From: IMCC26207 sp037141255
Lineage (GTDB): Bacteria; Actinomycetota; Acidimicrobiia; Acidimicrobiales; Microtrichaceae
Reading direction: 5' to 3'
Assembly: GCA_037141255.1 (NCBI GenBank)
Contig: JBAXCX010000059.1
Span: forward strand, 1 to 17,488
Length of the DNA: 17,488 nucleotides
Position numbers and translations under genes: made by a program. The notes below the pieces were generated by a model. That model worked only from the letters and a program-made list of their open reading frames with translations, made no database searches and was not told where the DNA came from. Below, one piece after another: positions 5,878 through 14,549 of this stretch. Numbering within the stretch: position 1 is the stretch's first letter; each line of letters begins with the position of its first letter.

Positions 5878-7449
5878 CTAGTGCGCGTTCAGCTTGCGGT
5901 GGATTGAGCGATTCTGCTTGTACATCGAGCGGAACGCCTTATAGAGGCGGTCGTACTCTTTTCGATTTGCTGGGTTTGGAGAGTGCACCTCAATCACTTT
6001 GACCTTGGCCCCAAGATCGGCAACCTCGACTGCCCCGAGCGCTACCCCGGCCAGCAGCGCCGCTCCACGAGCGTTGGCTCGAATCGGGTGCTCAACTCTG
6101 CGAATTGGCCGGTTCATCACATCAGCATGGATCTGAGCCCAAATGGGTGACACGCCGCCGCCGCCCACCACGTTGATCCATGGGAATGGCCGGTCAGTAA
6201 ACTTTTCTACTGCTTCGAGCAGCCATCGCGAATTAAATGCCACACCCTCGAGCACGGCGCGCACCATATCGGCGCGGTCGTTTCGCAACGACAAGTTGTG
6301 CCAGCCTCCGCGGATGGTGTGATCGTCAACGGGGGTGCGCTCGCCATTCAACCAAGGCGTAAAGATCACACCGTTTGAGCCAGGCACGGTTGATGCCGCT
6401 AGGCGGTCGATTCGTGCAAAGACGTCCTCGGGGGCGATCTCGGCAGAGAGTTCATCTTGAGGAAAGAGCACCTGATCACGTAGCCAGTTCAAACATGCCC
6501 CAGCAGTCTCTTGCTCATCCGCTACGAAATATCGCCCCGGAAGTGGACTTGGCAGCGATGCCACGCCCCGCAGCACATCGGTCTTCTTGAAGGGCACGTG
6601 ACATGACAGCCAAGAAGAGGTGCCCAAGTAGAGATGCCCCTCATAGTCTTGAACTGCTCCGGAACCTACAGCGGCGGACTGCACATCGGGTGTGCCACCA
6701 ATCACCGGCACACCCGCGGCCACACCAAGTTCCTCGGCAGCAGCCTCAGTTAAGAATCCAAGTACCGCGGTTGCTGGGACGAGGTCTGGCATCCACTCCC
6801 GCTTGAGGCCCGCTAACGCCAACAACTCCGGGCTGTACGTGACGTTTGCAAGGTCTCGATTATCCGTTACCCACGTCATCACGATGGAGTCATACGTTGC
6901 AGCGCGCACTCCAGTGAGCTTCAAGTTGAGCCAGTCCTTCGGCTCCAGATACATCGCTGTGCGCTCATTCAGTTCAGGCTTCGTTCGCCGAAGCCAGTGA
7001 ATATGAGCAATCGGATCCTTACCCGAGAGCGATGGCGCGCCACCAGTCAGGCTGATCCAACGGCGAAGCTTGCGAGGGTCATAGCCCTGCACCCTGATTG
7101 GCCCGCCGGCAAGCTTGGCAATATCTGGCGCACCACGAGAATCCATCCAAATGACCGAATCGCAGACTGGCTCACCTTGCGCATCGATTGCCACGGTGCC
7201 GGACCATTGCGAAGTCACCGAGATCGCCGCAAGGCCTTGCTCTGGAACAGCGCCTCGCTCACGTAGGCGCTTCATTCCAGCCACGACTCCTGCCCACCAG
7301 TCTGCGGGACGCTGCTCTGCTCCACCGTGTTCTGAGAGGTTCAACTCAACGGGTTCGAACTCGCCATCGAGGTAATCACCCTCCAGGGTAAACACGGCGG
7401 TCTTTGGACCCGAGGTACCCAGATCAATTGTCAGGACATATTCGCTCAT
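5878..7449 (-). CDS. FGGY-family carbohydrate kinase, xylulokinase-like
   Basis: A 523-residue, full-length FGGY kinase. The ATG at 7449 follows AAGGGGAG closely. The N-terminal phosphate-binding loop is DLGTSGPKTAVF (9-20). Substrate-side motifs are GGAEQRPADWW (42-52) and VIWMDSRG (99-106). The catalytic base should be Asp255 in GGTPDVQSAAVGSG. The second ATPase lobe has LGTSSW (275-280), GVAFNSRWLLE, VVGGGGVSPIW and ANARGAALLAGVALG. It should transfer the gamma phosphate of ATP to a sugar or polyol such as xylulose. The exact substrate cannot be read from sequence, and no isomerase or transporter lies next to it. It is monocistronic here. The AT-rich region upstream with repeated TACATAT elements may control it. 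Confidence 0.9.
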   Translation of the reverse strand: MSEYVLTIDLGTSGPKTAVFTLEGDYLDGEFEPVELNLSEHGGAEQRPADWWAGVVAGMKRLRERGAVPEQGLAAISVTSQWSGTVAIDAQGEPVCDSVIWMDSRGAPDIAKLAGGPIRVQGYDPRKLRRWISLTGGAPSLSGKDPIAHIHWLRRTKPELNERTAMYLEPKDWLNLKLTGVRAATYDSIVMTWVTDNRDLANVTYSPELLALAGLKREWMPDLVPATAVLGFLTEAAAEELGVAAGVPVIGGTPDVQSAAVGSGAVQDYEGHLYLGTSSWLSCHVPFKKTDVLRGVASLPSPLPGRYFVADEQETAGACLNWLRDQVLFPQDELSAEIAPEDVFARIDRLAASTVPGSNGVIFTPWLNGERTPVDDHTIRGGWHNLSLRNDRADMVRAVLEGVAFNSRWLLEAVEKFTDRPFPWINVVGGGGVSPIWAQIHADVMNRPIRRVEHPIRANARGAALLAGVALGAVEVADLGAKVKVIEVHSPNPANRKEYDRLYKAFRSMYKQNRSIHRKLNAH

Positions 7450-7526
7450 AGCTCCCCTTAGAACCCCTGCCTTCAGACTGCAGAACAGCCACGAACCCTA
7501 GCGGTGGTCAGCGAAACAAGCCGAGT

Positions 7527-7590
7527 TTTGCTTTTTTATTACATATTAAGTTGTTTCAGTACATATGATGATGAAAGAATAACTCTCACA
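7527..7590. promoter_or_regulatory. AT-rich divergent control region with repeated TACATAT sites
   Basis: This patch is much richer in A+T than its surroundings and lies between the divergent kinase and lipoprotein genes. TACATAT occurs at 7540-7546 and 7560-7566, a 20-bp period close to two helical turns. The second copy overlaps the palindrome CATATG, and TTTCA/TGAAA arms flank it. TTGTTT (7551-7556) with AAGAAT (7575-7580) could be a weak plus-strand promoter, and TAATAT is available on the minus strand. It is probably the promoter/operator for one or both genes. Confidence 0.45.
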
Positions 7591-7658
7591 CAATCGCAGC
7601 ACTGGCCTCAGGCCTGCCCGCAACAAGATCCGATGAGCCGCAGATCAGGAGCACATCC

Positions 7659-8513
7659 ATGACCCACCCAGCCAACTCGAAGGGAGCGCAACCGAGCGAA
7701 GACTTCGCCGTTCTAGAGAAACATGTACATTTCCAAGGCTCTCTGCTGGTTCTGTTGACCGCCGGGCTCATTGCTTCGCTGCTTACTGGTTGCACCAACT
7801 CCAGCAATGCCCGCGAACCAGTTGCAGTTCAAGCAATCACCACCCTGCCAACTCGGCCAGTTCAGCTCAGGGCAAACCATCGGATCGATCCCAATTCGCC
7901 CACCTCAACTACTCAGACTGCCGCAAAATCAGCAACGGAAGTGCACACGCCGGCTCACAACACCACCACAGACGGCTTTGGCGCAAGCAGTGGCACGACT
8001 AGGCACTCCAGCGCGGAACCTCTGGCCGAACGGTTACTCGTGGCGAATGCGCTCCAGAAGTACAGCAAGCTCGTCACCGACATCGCCGCTCACCCAGATA
8101 CCGCCTCAGATCCACAGTCGCCCCTGCGTGCACAGTGGGATGCACTCGTGCCTGCATTGAGCCCCCTCTCCGTTGACGTTCTCAATCAGCTGGTGGTGAT
8201 TCCTGCTACCGACCACACTCGGGTCATCCCGAACGCAACGGGGCTGAGCTACAGCTACCGGGCGGTTACCGTCGCACCTCAAGCTCAGGGACTCATCAGT
8301 TTTTCTTGGTGCGGATACTCGCCCGGAATACGTGTCGCTGACTCCTCTGGGGAGGTAGTCGACGAGGCCGTTGCTGAGATGCACGGCACGGGATCCATTC
8401 GCGAAGTCGGTGCTTCGTGGGTTGTGGACTCACTCGATCATCTTGATCTCGTTGTATTGCCCGCTGGATCGCCCGACCCGTGCCCACCATCTACCCATCC
8501 GGAGTCACCCTGA
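7659..8513 (+). CDS. Predicted lipoprotein of unknown function
   Basis: A 284-residue protein. A clear AGGAG (7647-7651) precedes the ATG. An unusually long N-region of about 27 residues leads into a hydrophobic stretch (SLLVLLTAGLIASLL) and the lipobox LTGC, predicting lipidation at Cys45 and anchoring outside the cytoplasmic membrane. A Thr/Ser/Pro/Ala-rich linker (about 50-120) follows, typical of actinobacterial lipoproteins. The folded C-terminal part (about 120-275) begins with a helical segment containing ANALQKYSKLV, then a likely beta-rich region with SYSYRAVTV, LISFSWCGYSPGIRVAD and WVVDSLDHLDLVVLPAG. I do not recognise the domain. Its stop overlaps the next start by one base (TGATG), so the two secreted proteins are co-expressed and may act together. 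Confidence 0.75.
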   Translation: MTHPANSKGAQPSEDFAVLEKHVHFQGSLLVLLTAGLIASLLTGCTNSSNAREPVAVQAITTLPTRPVQLRANHRIDPNSPTSTTQTAAKSATEVHTPAHNTTTDGFGASSGTTRHSSAEPLAERLLVANALQKYSKLVTDIAAHPDTASDPQSPLRAQWDALVPALSPLSVDVLNQLVVIPATDHTRVIPNATGLSYSYRAVTVAPQAQGLISFSWCGYSPGIRVADSSGEVVDEAVAEMHGTGSIREVGASWVVDSLDHLDLVVLPAGSPDPCPPSTHPESP

Positions 8514-9496
8514 TGAAACCTCAACCTCCACAGAAAAAGCGCGCAGTCATGCTTGTCGTGCTCGGGAGTTCACTGCTCTGCAGTTTCGGCATGAGCACGA
8601 GTCTGCCTGCGCAGGCAGAGAGCCAAGGGTCGGCAAGTTCTCGACTGATTGGACGCGGAGACATCGTCACCTCGATCCTCTCTCAGATCGGATCAACGGG
8701 CCGACCTCGACGCGGCACCGGCACCTCACGTAACACCCCTGCACCAAGATGCCGATGGATTACGTTCACCGATGCTCAGATTGAGTTCCTCATAGCCATC
8801 ATGGCGCCCAACCGCAGCGACCCAAGCGTTCGTCCGTTACTGGACTCACTACAAGGGTTTCTTGGCACGGCAGAACTCGCAAATCTCAACCTACAAGGCC
8901 AGATTTGCGATGGTCGAAATGTGGCGTTTCGAGCCATTCCGCGCAGCGCCAACCTAGATCTGCAGACGCTTCTCAACCGTCAGATGATCACCCGGCTACC
9001 CCCGCCAAACCCCGTGCAGAGTCCACCCGAAGGGGTAGTAGTTCCCGTGCAAGAACCGGTGTTTGTCTCGATTCCAACTGCTGACTGGCAACCGGTACAG
9101 TCCACACTCAGCTTAAATGGCATCACCGTCGACGTGCAGGCCGAGCCAATCTCACTTCGCATCTTCAGCGGTGAACCCGGTGCTCGGATTCAAACCTGCG
9201 GTGGCCAAGGCGCTCGTTACGACCCAAGTTCTGCGCGCACGCCCGCACAACAAGCTGCTGCGAACAACTCTTGCATCCTCCGATACGACAGAGCCACGCA
9301 GCGATCAGCCGCTCTCCAAGAGGCCTCACCCGATATGAGCGTGCCCTCGGCTTGGCTCGGGACGGTCACCGTTGTCTGGCTCGCCCGCTGGCGCGTTGGT
9401 GCAGGACCGTGGCGATCCCTCGGAGAGATTCCACGTACCCGCCTGATCGAACGCCCCACTCGGGAAGTTCGAACGGCGATTGAATCAGGCGGCTGA
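8513..9496 (+). CDS. Predicted secreted protein of unknown function, coupled to the lipoprotein gene
   Basis: A 327-residue protein. The ATG at 8513 is chosen over a GTG at 8480 because GGAG (8501-8504) sits 8 nt before it, the stop of the previous gene overlaps it by one base, and the signal peptide then starts properly. The signal has a basic N-region (QKKR), a hydrophobic core (VMLVVLGSSLLCSFGM) and a probable cleavage after LPAQA at residue 35. The mature chain has four Cys (in PRCRWITF, GQICDGRN, QTCGGQG, NNSCILRY), consistent with two disulfides outside the cell. A Pro-rich linker (near 162-178) separates an N-terminal helical part from a C-terminal beta-rich part ending in VTVVWLARWRVGAGPW. 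No known domain is recognised. Confidence 0.75.
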   Translation: MKPQPPQKKRAVMLVVLGSSLLCSFGMSTSLPAQAESQGSASSRLIGRGDIVTSILSQIGSTGRPRRGTGTSRNTPAPRCRWITFTDAQIEFLIAIMAPNRSDPSVRPLLDSLQGFLGTAELANLNLQGQICDGRNVAFRAIPRSANLDLQTLLNRQMITRLPPPNPVQSPPEGVVVPVQEPVFVSIPTADWQPVQSTLSLNGITVDVQAEPISLRIFSGEPGARIQTCGGQGARYDPSSARTPAQQAAANNSCILRYDRATQRSAALQEASPDMSVPSAWLGTVTVVWLARWRVGAGPWRSLGEIPRTRLIERPTREVRTAIESGG

Positions 9497-9529
9497 CTAG
9501 GCCTGGCCGTAGGCATTCGTTCGGAGCTG

Positions 9530-11950
9530 TCACTCGAAGGACCGCCCCCATTCGCGAAGCATGTCCAAATAGTTCTCGGGGCTATCGGGGGCTTGCTGCC
9601 CAGGCGCATACGCAACCTGATGAAGTTGCCCTGTAAAGGCAAACCCTCCGTGGCGTTGAAACAACGGCCAACTCACGGGTGAGCGACGATCGATCCCAAT
9701 ATCAATCCCTTGGAACGGAGCCATTGCCATAAGCAGGCGATAGCCCTCACCCGAGGCCACCTCGGTGCCGTCTATGGCAAGGCCAAGGTTCCAGAAATTG
9801 TCGCCGGGGCAGGTGATTCGCAACTCGAGCTGATGTGCCCCGGGCTCCACAATCGGACCCCGCAACTCCCGCTCAACGCCATAGCCGTTATGCACCGCAA
9901 CGAGTTCACCGGTGTCATCGATAAACATGCAATATCCGCCACCCTGATCCCCATGGGACACCAACATCCCGGCATCGCCCGGCTGAATGGTGACTGATGC
10001 CGAGATCACAACATCACGCCAGAGAATCAAGCGCTGTGATCGCCAGCGGTCAAGCGATGGCGTGTTGGGGTAGATCACCACATCAGTGTCGTAGCGCTGC
10101 GTCCACGGCGGCCTGAGCAAGTAGCGGTAACCCGTGCCCTCATCAAGGGGAAAGATCTGATTTGCCCAAGCAGCTTCATCCCAAGCAGCTTTCAGTTCTG
10201 CCAACAACTCAGGGTGCTCGGCAGCAAGGTCGTGCACCTGTGAGGGATCGGCTGCCATATCAAAGAGTTCCCATAGCTCTTGGGAGTAGGGGGTGCGAGG
10301 GGCATGCCGAGTGACTGCTTCCCAACCATCTCTGCGAAAGGCTCGATGGCCCTCATTCTCTATGATCAGATCGGCTTGGCGACCTGGGGCTTGGGAGTTG
10401 AATAGGGTTGCGCTCAGGTCTTCACCGTCTAGGGAAAGCACCGGCTCGCCAAGCCAAGTCGCCGGTCGCTCGATTCCCGTGAGTTCCAAAATGGTTGGCA
10501 GCAAATCCGACACATGGACGAACTGATCGCGAAGCTCACCTTCGGGGATTCCACCCTCTGGCCAGGAAACCACAAACGGCACCGAGTGACCCCCACGGTG
10601 TGCGTTGATTTTGTACAGGCGAAATGGCGTGTTCGAGACCATCGCCCAGCCCCGCGGATAGTGCGGCAAGGTGGTTGGACCGCCCATCTGATCAATCCGG
10701 GCGAGGTCCTCTTCGAAAGGCTCCTCGATGCCGCTGCGGCCAAAATGCAGCGAGCGGAGATACGCACTCGTTCCCTCGCTCTCGCCTTCTCTCGATCCGC
10801 CATTGTCCGAGGTAAACACAAACAGCGTGTTCTCCCATTCGCCCATCTCTTCGAGCGCTGTTCGCAGGCGGCCGACGTTCTGATCGATGTTGTCCACCAT
10901 GGCCGCATACACCGACATGTACTTGGCAAATAGCGCCTGCCGGTCGGGAGTGAGCGAGTCCCAAGCAACGACTTCATCGCCAGACTCGTCATTGCGCGGA
11001 GCTAGTTCCGTGTTTGGTGCAATGACTCCAAGCTCGATCTGACGCTCATAGCGCTGCTGACGAATCACGTCCCAGCCCTGCGCGTAGCGCCCATCATGGC
11101 GAGCGATATCTTCTGGTTTCGCATGCAGCGGGGCGTGAACGGCGCCTTGCGCGTGATACAAAAAGAAGGGCTTGTCTGGAGCGGAGGCCTTTGACTCACG
11201 AATCATCGAGATGGCGCGATCAGTGAGATCATCCGTCAGAAAATATCCCTCCGGATACTGATCAACACGAATGGCATGATTGTCTTCAATTAACCGGTGC
11301 GGGTGATGCAGATTGGTGAACCCGTCCAAGAATCCGTAGTAGCGGTCGAAACCGCGCTGCAGTGGCCAAGAGGATCGATCTCCAGCGTCGTTTTGTTCGC
11401 TGTCCTTTGTCAGGTGCCACTTACCAACCATCAACGTTTGGTATCCCCCCGAGCGCAGCAGTTCTGCCATGGTCGGCGCCAACGGTGTGAGTTCCATGGC
11501 GTAGCCGGGGAACCCCGGATCGGAATGCGCAACATGGCCCATGCCAGCACGGTGCGGTTCCAAACCAGTCAGCAGCGAGGCTCGGGTCGGTGAGCACATC
11601 GGAGTGGAGTGATAGTCGGTGTAGCGCAACCCTTCGGCAGATAACTGATCGATGTTGGGAGTGGGAATCTCGGACCCGTAGCAACCAAGATCTGCAAAGC
11701 CCAAGTCATCACACATCATGACCACGATGTTTGGTGAGCCGACAGAGGCAGCTGCCTTGGGTGGCCACCAAGATTCCGAGGTAGCAAACACGGCGCCAAC
11801 GGAGCCACCAAAGCCCGCATAGGGAGCGAGCTTCTCTGCATCAGTGGATCTAGCAGGCGATTGCCCGCTCGACGATGCGGAGCTACCCGCTTGACGCGTA
11901 GCCGAAGTGTTCTCGGAAGGATTTGATGCAGTCGTGGTCACAACCTGCAT
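9530..11950 (-). CDS. Arylsulfatase (type I, formylglycine-dependent), large actinobacterial form
   Basis: An 806-residue sulfatase. Metal ligands are Asp81-Asp82 in CDDLGFADLGCYG. Cys119 in CSPTR is the C-x-P-x-R signature whose Cys must be converted to formylglycine. Other active-site residues are Lys177 and His179 in GKWHL, His272 in VHAPLHA, Asp382-Asn383 in SDNGG and Lys447 before the HRGG segment. The C-terminal third (about 620-790) is a beta-rich segment seen in the long actinobacterial AtsA-like group. The first 40 residues are Ser/Thr/Ala-rich with no signal peptide, while PYAGFGGSVGAVF onward matches the usual start of the family. Cytoplasmic location is therefore likely, though unproven. 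It hydrolyses sulfate esters; the substrate is unknown. No formylglycine-generating enzyme is in the window. It follows the GGDEF-EAL gene by 20 nt and has no evident ribosome site. Confidence 0.93.
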   Translation of the reverse strand: MQVVTTTASNPSENTSATRQAGSSASSSGQSPARSTDAEKLAPYAGFGGSVGAVFATSESWWPPKAAASVGSPNIVVMMCDDLGFADLGCYGSEIPTPNIDQLSAEGLRYTDYHSTPMCSPTRASLLTGLEPHRAGMGHVAHSDPGFPGYAMELTPLAPTMAELLRSGGYQTLMVGKWHLTKDSEQNDAGDRSSWPLQRGFDRYYGFLDGFTNLHHPHRLIEDNHAIRVDQYPEGYFLTDDLTDRAISMIRESKASAPDKPFFLYHAQGAVHAPLHAKPEDIARHDGRYAQGWDVIRQQRYERQIELGVIAPNTELAPRNDESGDEVVAWDSLTPDRQALFAKYMSVYAAMVDNIDQNVGRLRTALEEMGEWENTLFVFTSDNGGSREGESEGTSAYLRSLHFGRSGIEEPFEEDLARIDQMGGPTTLPHYPRGWAMVSNTPFRLYKINAHRGGHSVPFVVSWPEGGIPEGELRDQFVHVSDLLPTILELTGIERPATWLGEPVLSLDGEDLSATLFNSQAPGRQADLIIENEGHRAFRRDGWEAVTRHAPRTPYSQELWELFDMAADPSQVHDLAAEHPELLAELKAAWDEAAWANQIFPLDEGTGYRYLLRPPWTQRYDTDVVIYPNTPSLDRWRSQRLILWRDVVISASVTIQPGDAGMLVSHGDQGGGYCMFIDDTGELVAVHNGYGVERELRGPIVEPGAHQLELRITCPGDNFWNLGLAIDGTEVASGEGYRLLMAMAPFQGIDIGIDRRSPVSWPLFQRHGGFAFTGQLHQVAYAPGQQAPDSPENYLDMLREWGRSFE

Positions 11951-11970
11951 CGTAGAGAACCCGGAGAGGT

Positions 11971-14508
11971 TCAGTTCGCAGCACTACTCGGGGCAGGTTC
12001 GGTCAGGAATTGGGCCTCGAACTCCTGCGGGTCTAAGGCGGGCGCAAAGAGATGACCTTGACCCAGGGCGCAGCCAAAATTCTTCAGCAATTCCAGCTGC
12101 GAAAAAGTTTCCACCCCCTCAGCCACACAGTTCAATCCGAGCGTAGAACAGAGATTGATGACCGCTGCGATAATTGCCTGGTCCTCGAGGTTGTTCTCAA
12201 TGCCGTTCACAAAGGATTGATCAAGCTTGACCGTGTCGGCTGGAAATCTGCGCAAATACGTAAGCGAGGAATGGCCGGTTCCAAAGTCGTCGAGCGAAAT
12301 CTCGATGCCCAGATCCTTGAGCGGCTCAAGGCGCTCACCCCAAGCAGCCGCATCATCGAGCAGAACGGATTCCGTGATCTCAACCGAGAGCGTGCCGGGG
12401 GTTAATCCAAACTTACTGACCACATCTGCGGCAAAAATATTAAAGCCTGGGTCTTGCAGTTGGCGGCCAGAGACGTTGACCGCAAGACGCAGTCCCGCCC
12501 ATCTAGGGCGCTGCTGCCATGCAGCCACCTGAGCGCAGGCTGTGTTCATGACCCAGGCACCAATCGGAATGATCAGCCCGTTTTCCTCGGCGATCGGGAC
12601 GAATTCGTCGGGAGCAATGCTGAGACCATCATGCGCCCAACGCAGCAGCGCCTCAACCCCCACCAATTCGCCCGTGGCAAGCGAGACCACCGGCTGGTAG
12701 TGAACAGCAAACTCCTCGCCCTCGAGGGTTTCTCGCATCCAGGATGCAATACGACGACGTCGGGTGGCTCGAGCGGCCATCTTGCCGTCGAAGATCACCC
12801 ACCTGCCTCGCCCACCAGCTTTTGCTTCATACATCGCAGCATCGGCATCGCGAATGACGGCCAAGGGATCGGGATCTGAGGGATCTACCTCGGCGATCCC
12901 AATCGACACCCCGACCGTCACCGCGGATCCATCGATTTCGATCTGTTCTTCACATGCGGCATTGATTCGGTGTGCGATTACTACTGCGTCGCTCGCGGCA
13001 TCAAGTCGCTCGCACAGCACGATGAACTCATCCCCGCCAAAACGAGCCACGGTGTCTCCTGGCCGAACAGCCCCGCTCAACCGACTAGCCACCTCCTGGA
13101 GAACTCGGTCGCCCTTTGCGTGACCGAGTGTGTCGTTGAATTTCTTGAAGTGGTCAATGTCGATAAAGAGCAGCGCCGATCGCGAAGGCACGGGTGACTG
13201 GTTCATCCCATGCATCACTCGCTGCATTTTCTCGAACAGAAGCAGACGGTTCGGAAGTCCTGTTAGTTGATCATGGGTTGCTTGGGTCTGTAAGGAGGCC
13301 TGAAGTTCCTTGCGTTCACGAATATCTCGCGCCATGCCGGAATAAAAATCAACCTCCGTCGAGTTCGGCTTCAGGTGAGCAAACATCTGCACCAGCATCG
13401 GCACGAGAAGCCCGTCTTGGTTTCGAATCTCGATCTCGCCGGCCCAGTTCTTCTCGGTAGCAAGCGACTGCAGCATCTCATCGGTTATCGGGCCAAACCA
13501 CCGGGCCAATTTTTCGAGTTCCTTGCGATTCATGAGGTCTAGCCCAGCTTGAGGAACGCCAAAGAATGTTCGGGCCGCCCTATTGAGATAAATCACAGCA
13601 CCTTCAGCATCAGACAACACGGTGAGGTCAGGGGTGACATCAAAAATTTCGAGTAACCGATGACTTTCTTGCTCAGCGGCCTCCACCTGGGTTGCTCGTT
13701 CCCCCAGTACTTCAATTGCAAGACGTTGGTCCGTGACATCACGAAAGTTCGTCACGATTCCCCGCACAAGCGGATCATCAAGACAATTCATCAGCACGTT
13801 CTCGATGCGCCGAATCCTGCCATCAGCGTGAGAAACCTCTACCTCAACCCGCTGGATCTCCGCGGGGTGAGCAATCACTTTGGCGCAAGCCTCTCGAAGC
13901 CGGCTCAGATCGGGCTCGCGAACAGAGGAACCCAGTTCCAGACCGATTGCCAAGCTAGGTTCGAAACCCAGAATTCGAAACATTGCGGGACTCGCATAGG
14001 TGACGATGAGTTCTTTCGTACACACGATGATGCAGTCGTTGCTGTTTCTGACGAGCGCCTCAAATCGACTTGCCTGGTCAGCGAGTTCCCGCTCGCGATC
14101 CGCTTGAACAGACGCGTCGCGGACCACCAGCACAATTCCATTTACTCCCGTCAACTGCCGCAGATCTAAGCCGGTCACCTCGGTCCAGACCCACTCACCC
14201 GTAGCACTACGCAAACGCACCTTGGTTCGGCAAGTCTCTGGCGAAGCGCCGTCAAGTAGCCGGCTGAGATTCGCAAATGCATTCTTGAAGTCTTGGGGGT
14301 GAATAAGGGTGCTTGACTCCATTGCGACTGCTTGATCGGGCGTCCAACCGGAGAATTTTTCGACTGTGTCGCTGACCCACCTCGGACTGAAGTCATCATT
14401 CAGAAGAATAACGACATCTCCTGTAGCCCCAAGAAGCTCGAGGAGCGGTGCAGAAAAGCTGCTCGTTAAGGCTGCTGTCGAGTGCGGTTGTTCAAGATTC
14501 TCCGGCAA
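11971..14508 (-). CDS. PAS-PAS-PAS-GGDEF-EAL cyclic-di-GMP enzyme
   Basis: An 845-residue soluble signalling protein with a TTG start; an in-frame stop lies 4 codons upstream and no other start is near. Three PAS domains occupy about 20-135, 145-262 and 285-400, ending at RDIRERKELQ. The cyclase has intact GGDEF (491-495) and the product-inhibition site RPGD (482-485) at the canonical 5-residue distance. The phosphodiesterase has EALLRW (619-624), NVSGRQ (678-683), ITES (711-714), DDFGTGHSSLTYL (740-752), KLDQSFV (761-767), AEGVET (796-801) and QGHLF (817-821), so all metal and catalytic motifs appear present. It probably makes and breaks cyclic-di-GMP under control of a cytoplasmic signal sensed by PAS. 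There is no membrane segment. A TAnnnT box 6 nt upstream suggests leaderless expression. Confidence 0.95.
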   Translation of the reverse strand: MPENLEQPHSTAALTSSFSAPLLELLGATGDVVILLNDDFSPRWVSDTVEKFSGWTPDQAVAMESSTLIHPQDFKNAFANLSRLLDGASPETCRTKVRLRSATGEWVWTEVTGLDLRQLTGVNGIVLVVRDASVQADRERELADQASRFEALVRNSNDCIIVCTKELIVTYASPAMFRILGFEPSLAIGLELGSSVREPDLSRLREACAKVIAHPAEIQRVEVEVSHADGRIRRIENVLMNCLDDPLVRGIVTNFRDVTDQRLAIEVLGERATQVEAAEQESHRLLEIFDVTPDLTVLSDAEGAVIYLNRAARTFFGVPQAGLDLMNRKELEKLARWFGPITDEMLQSLATEKNWAGEIEIRNQDGLLVPMLVQMFAHLKPNSTEVDFYSGMARDIRERKELQASLQTQATHDQLTGLPNRLLLFEKMQRVMHGMNQSPVPSRSALLFIDIDHFKKFNDTLGHAKGDRVLQEVASRLSGAVRPGDTVARFGGDEFIVLCERLDAASDAVVIAHRINAACEEQIEIDGSAVTVGVSIGIAEVDPSDPDPLAVIRDADAAMYEAKAGGRGRWVIFDGKMAARATRRRRIASWMRETLEGEEFAVHYQPVVSLATGELVGVEALLRWAHDGLSIAPDEFVPIAEENGLIIPIGAWVMNTACAQVAAWQQRPRWAGLRLAVNVSGRQLQDPGFNIFAADVVSKFGLTPGTLSVEITESVLLDDAAAWGERLEPLKDLGIEISLDDFGTGHSSLTYLRRFPADTVKLDQSFVNGIENNLEDQAIIAAVINLCSTLGLNCVAEGVETFSQLELLKNFGCALGQGHLFAPALDPQEFEAQFLTEPAPSSAAN

Positions 14509-14514
14509 GATTCC

Positions 14515-14520
14515 ATCCTA
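14515..14520 (-). promoter_or_regulatory. -10 box of a leaderless promoter (GGDEF-EAL gene)
   Basis: Minus-strand TAGGAT ends 6 nt before the TTG at 14508. The same bases contain AGGA, so a weak ribosome-site reading is possible. The box lies in the 41-nt gap after the DoxX-like gene, implying separate expression of the GGDEF-EAL and sulfatase pair. Confidence 0.42.
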
Positions 14521-14549
14521 ATGGCCGATCAAAGACCCATCTCGGAAAG

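Noticed and set aside
9497..9529. Possible terminator GCCT/AGGC between convergent genes
   Set aside because: The stem is only 4 bp with no T-tract, too weak to call.
10429..10992. Minus-strand 187-codon frame within the sulfatase
   Set aside because: It is a shifted-frame shadow of the sulfatase coding sequence with the same strand and Arg/Cys-rich composition.
13660..14169. Plus-strand 169-codon frame antisense to the PAS region
   Set aside because: There are no conserved motifs, and the opposite strand encodes well-defined PAS domains.
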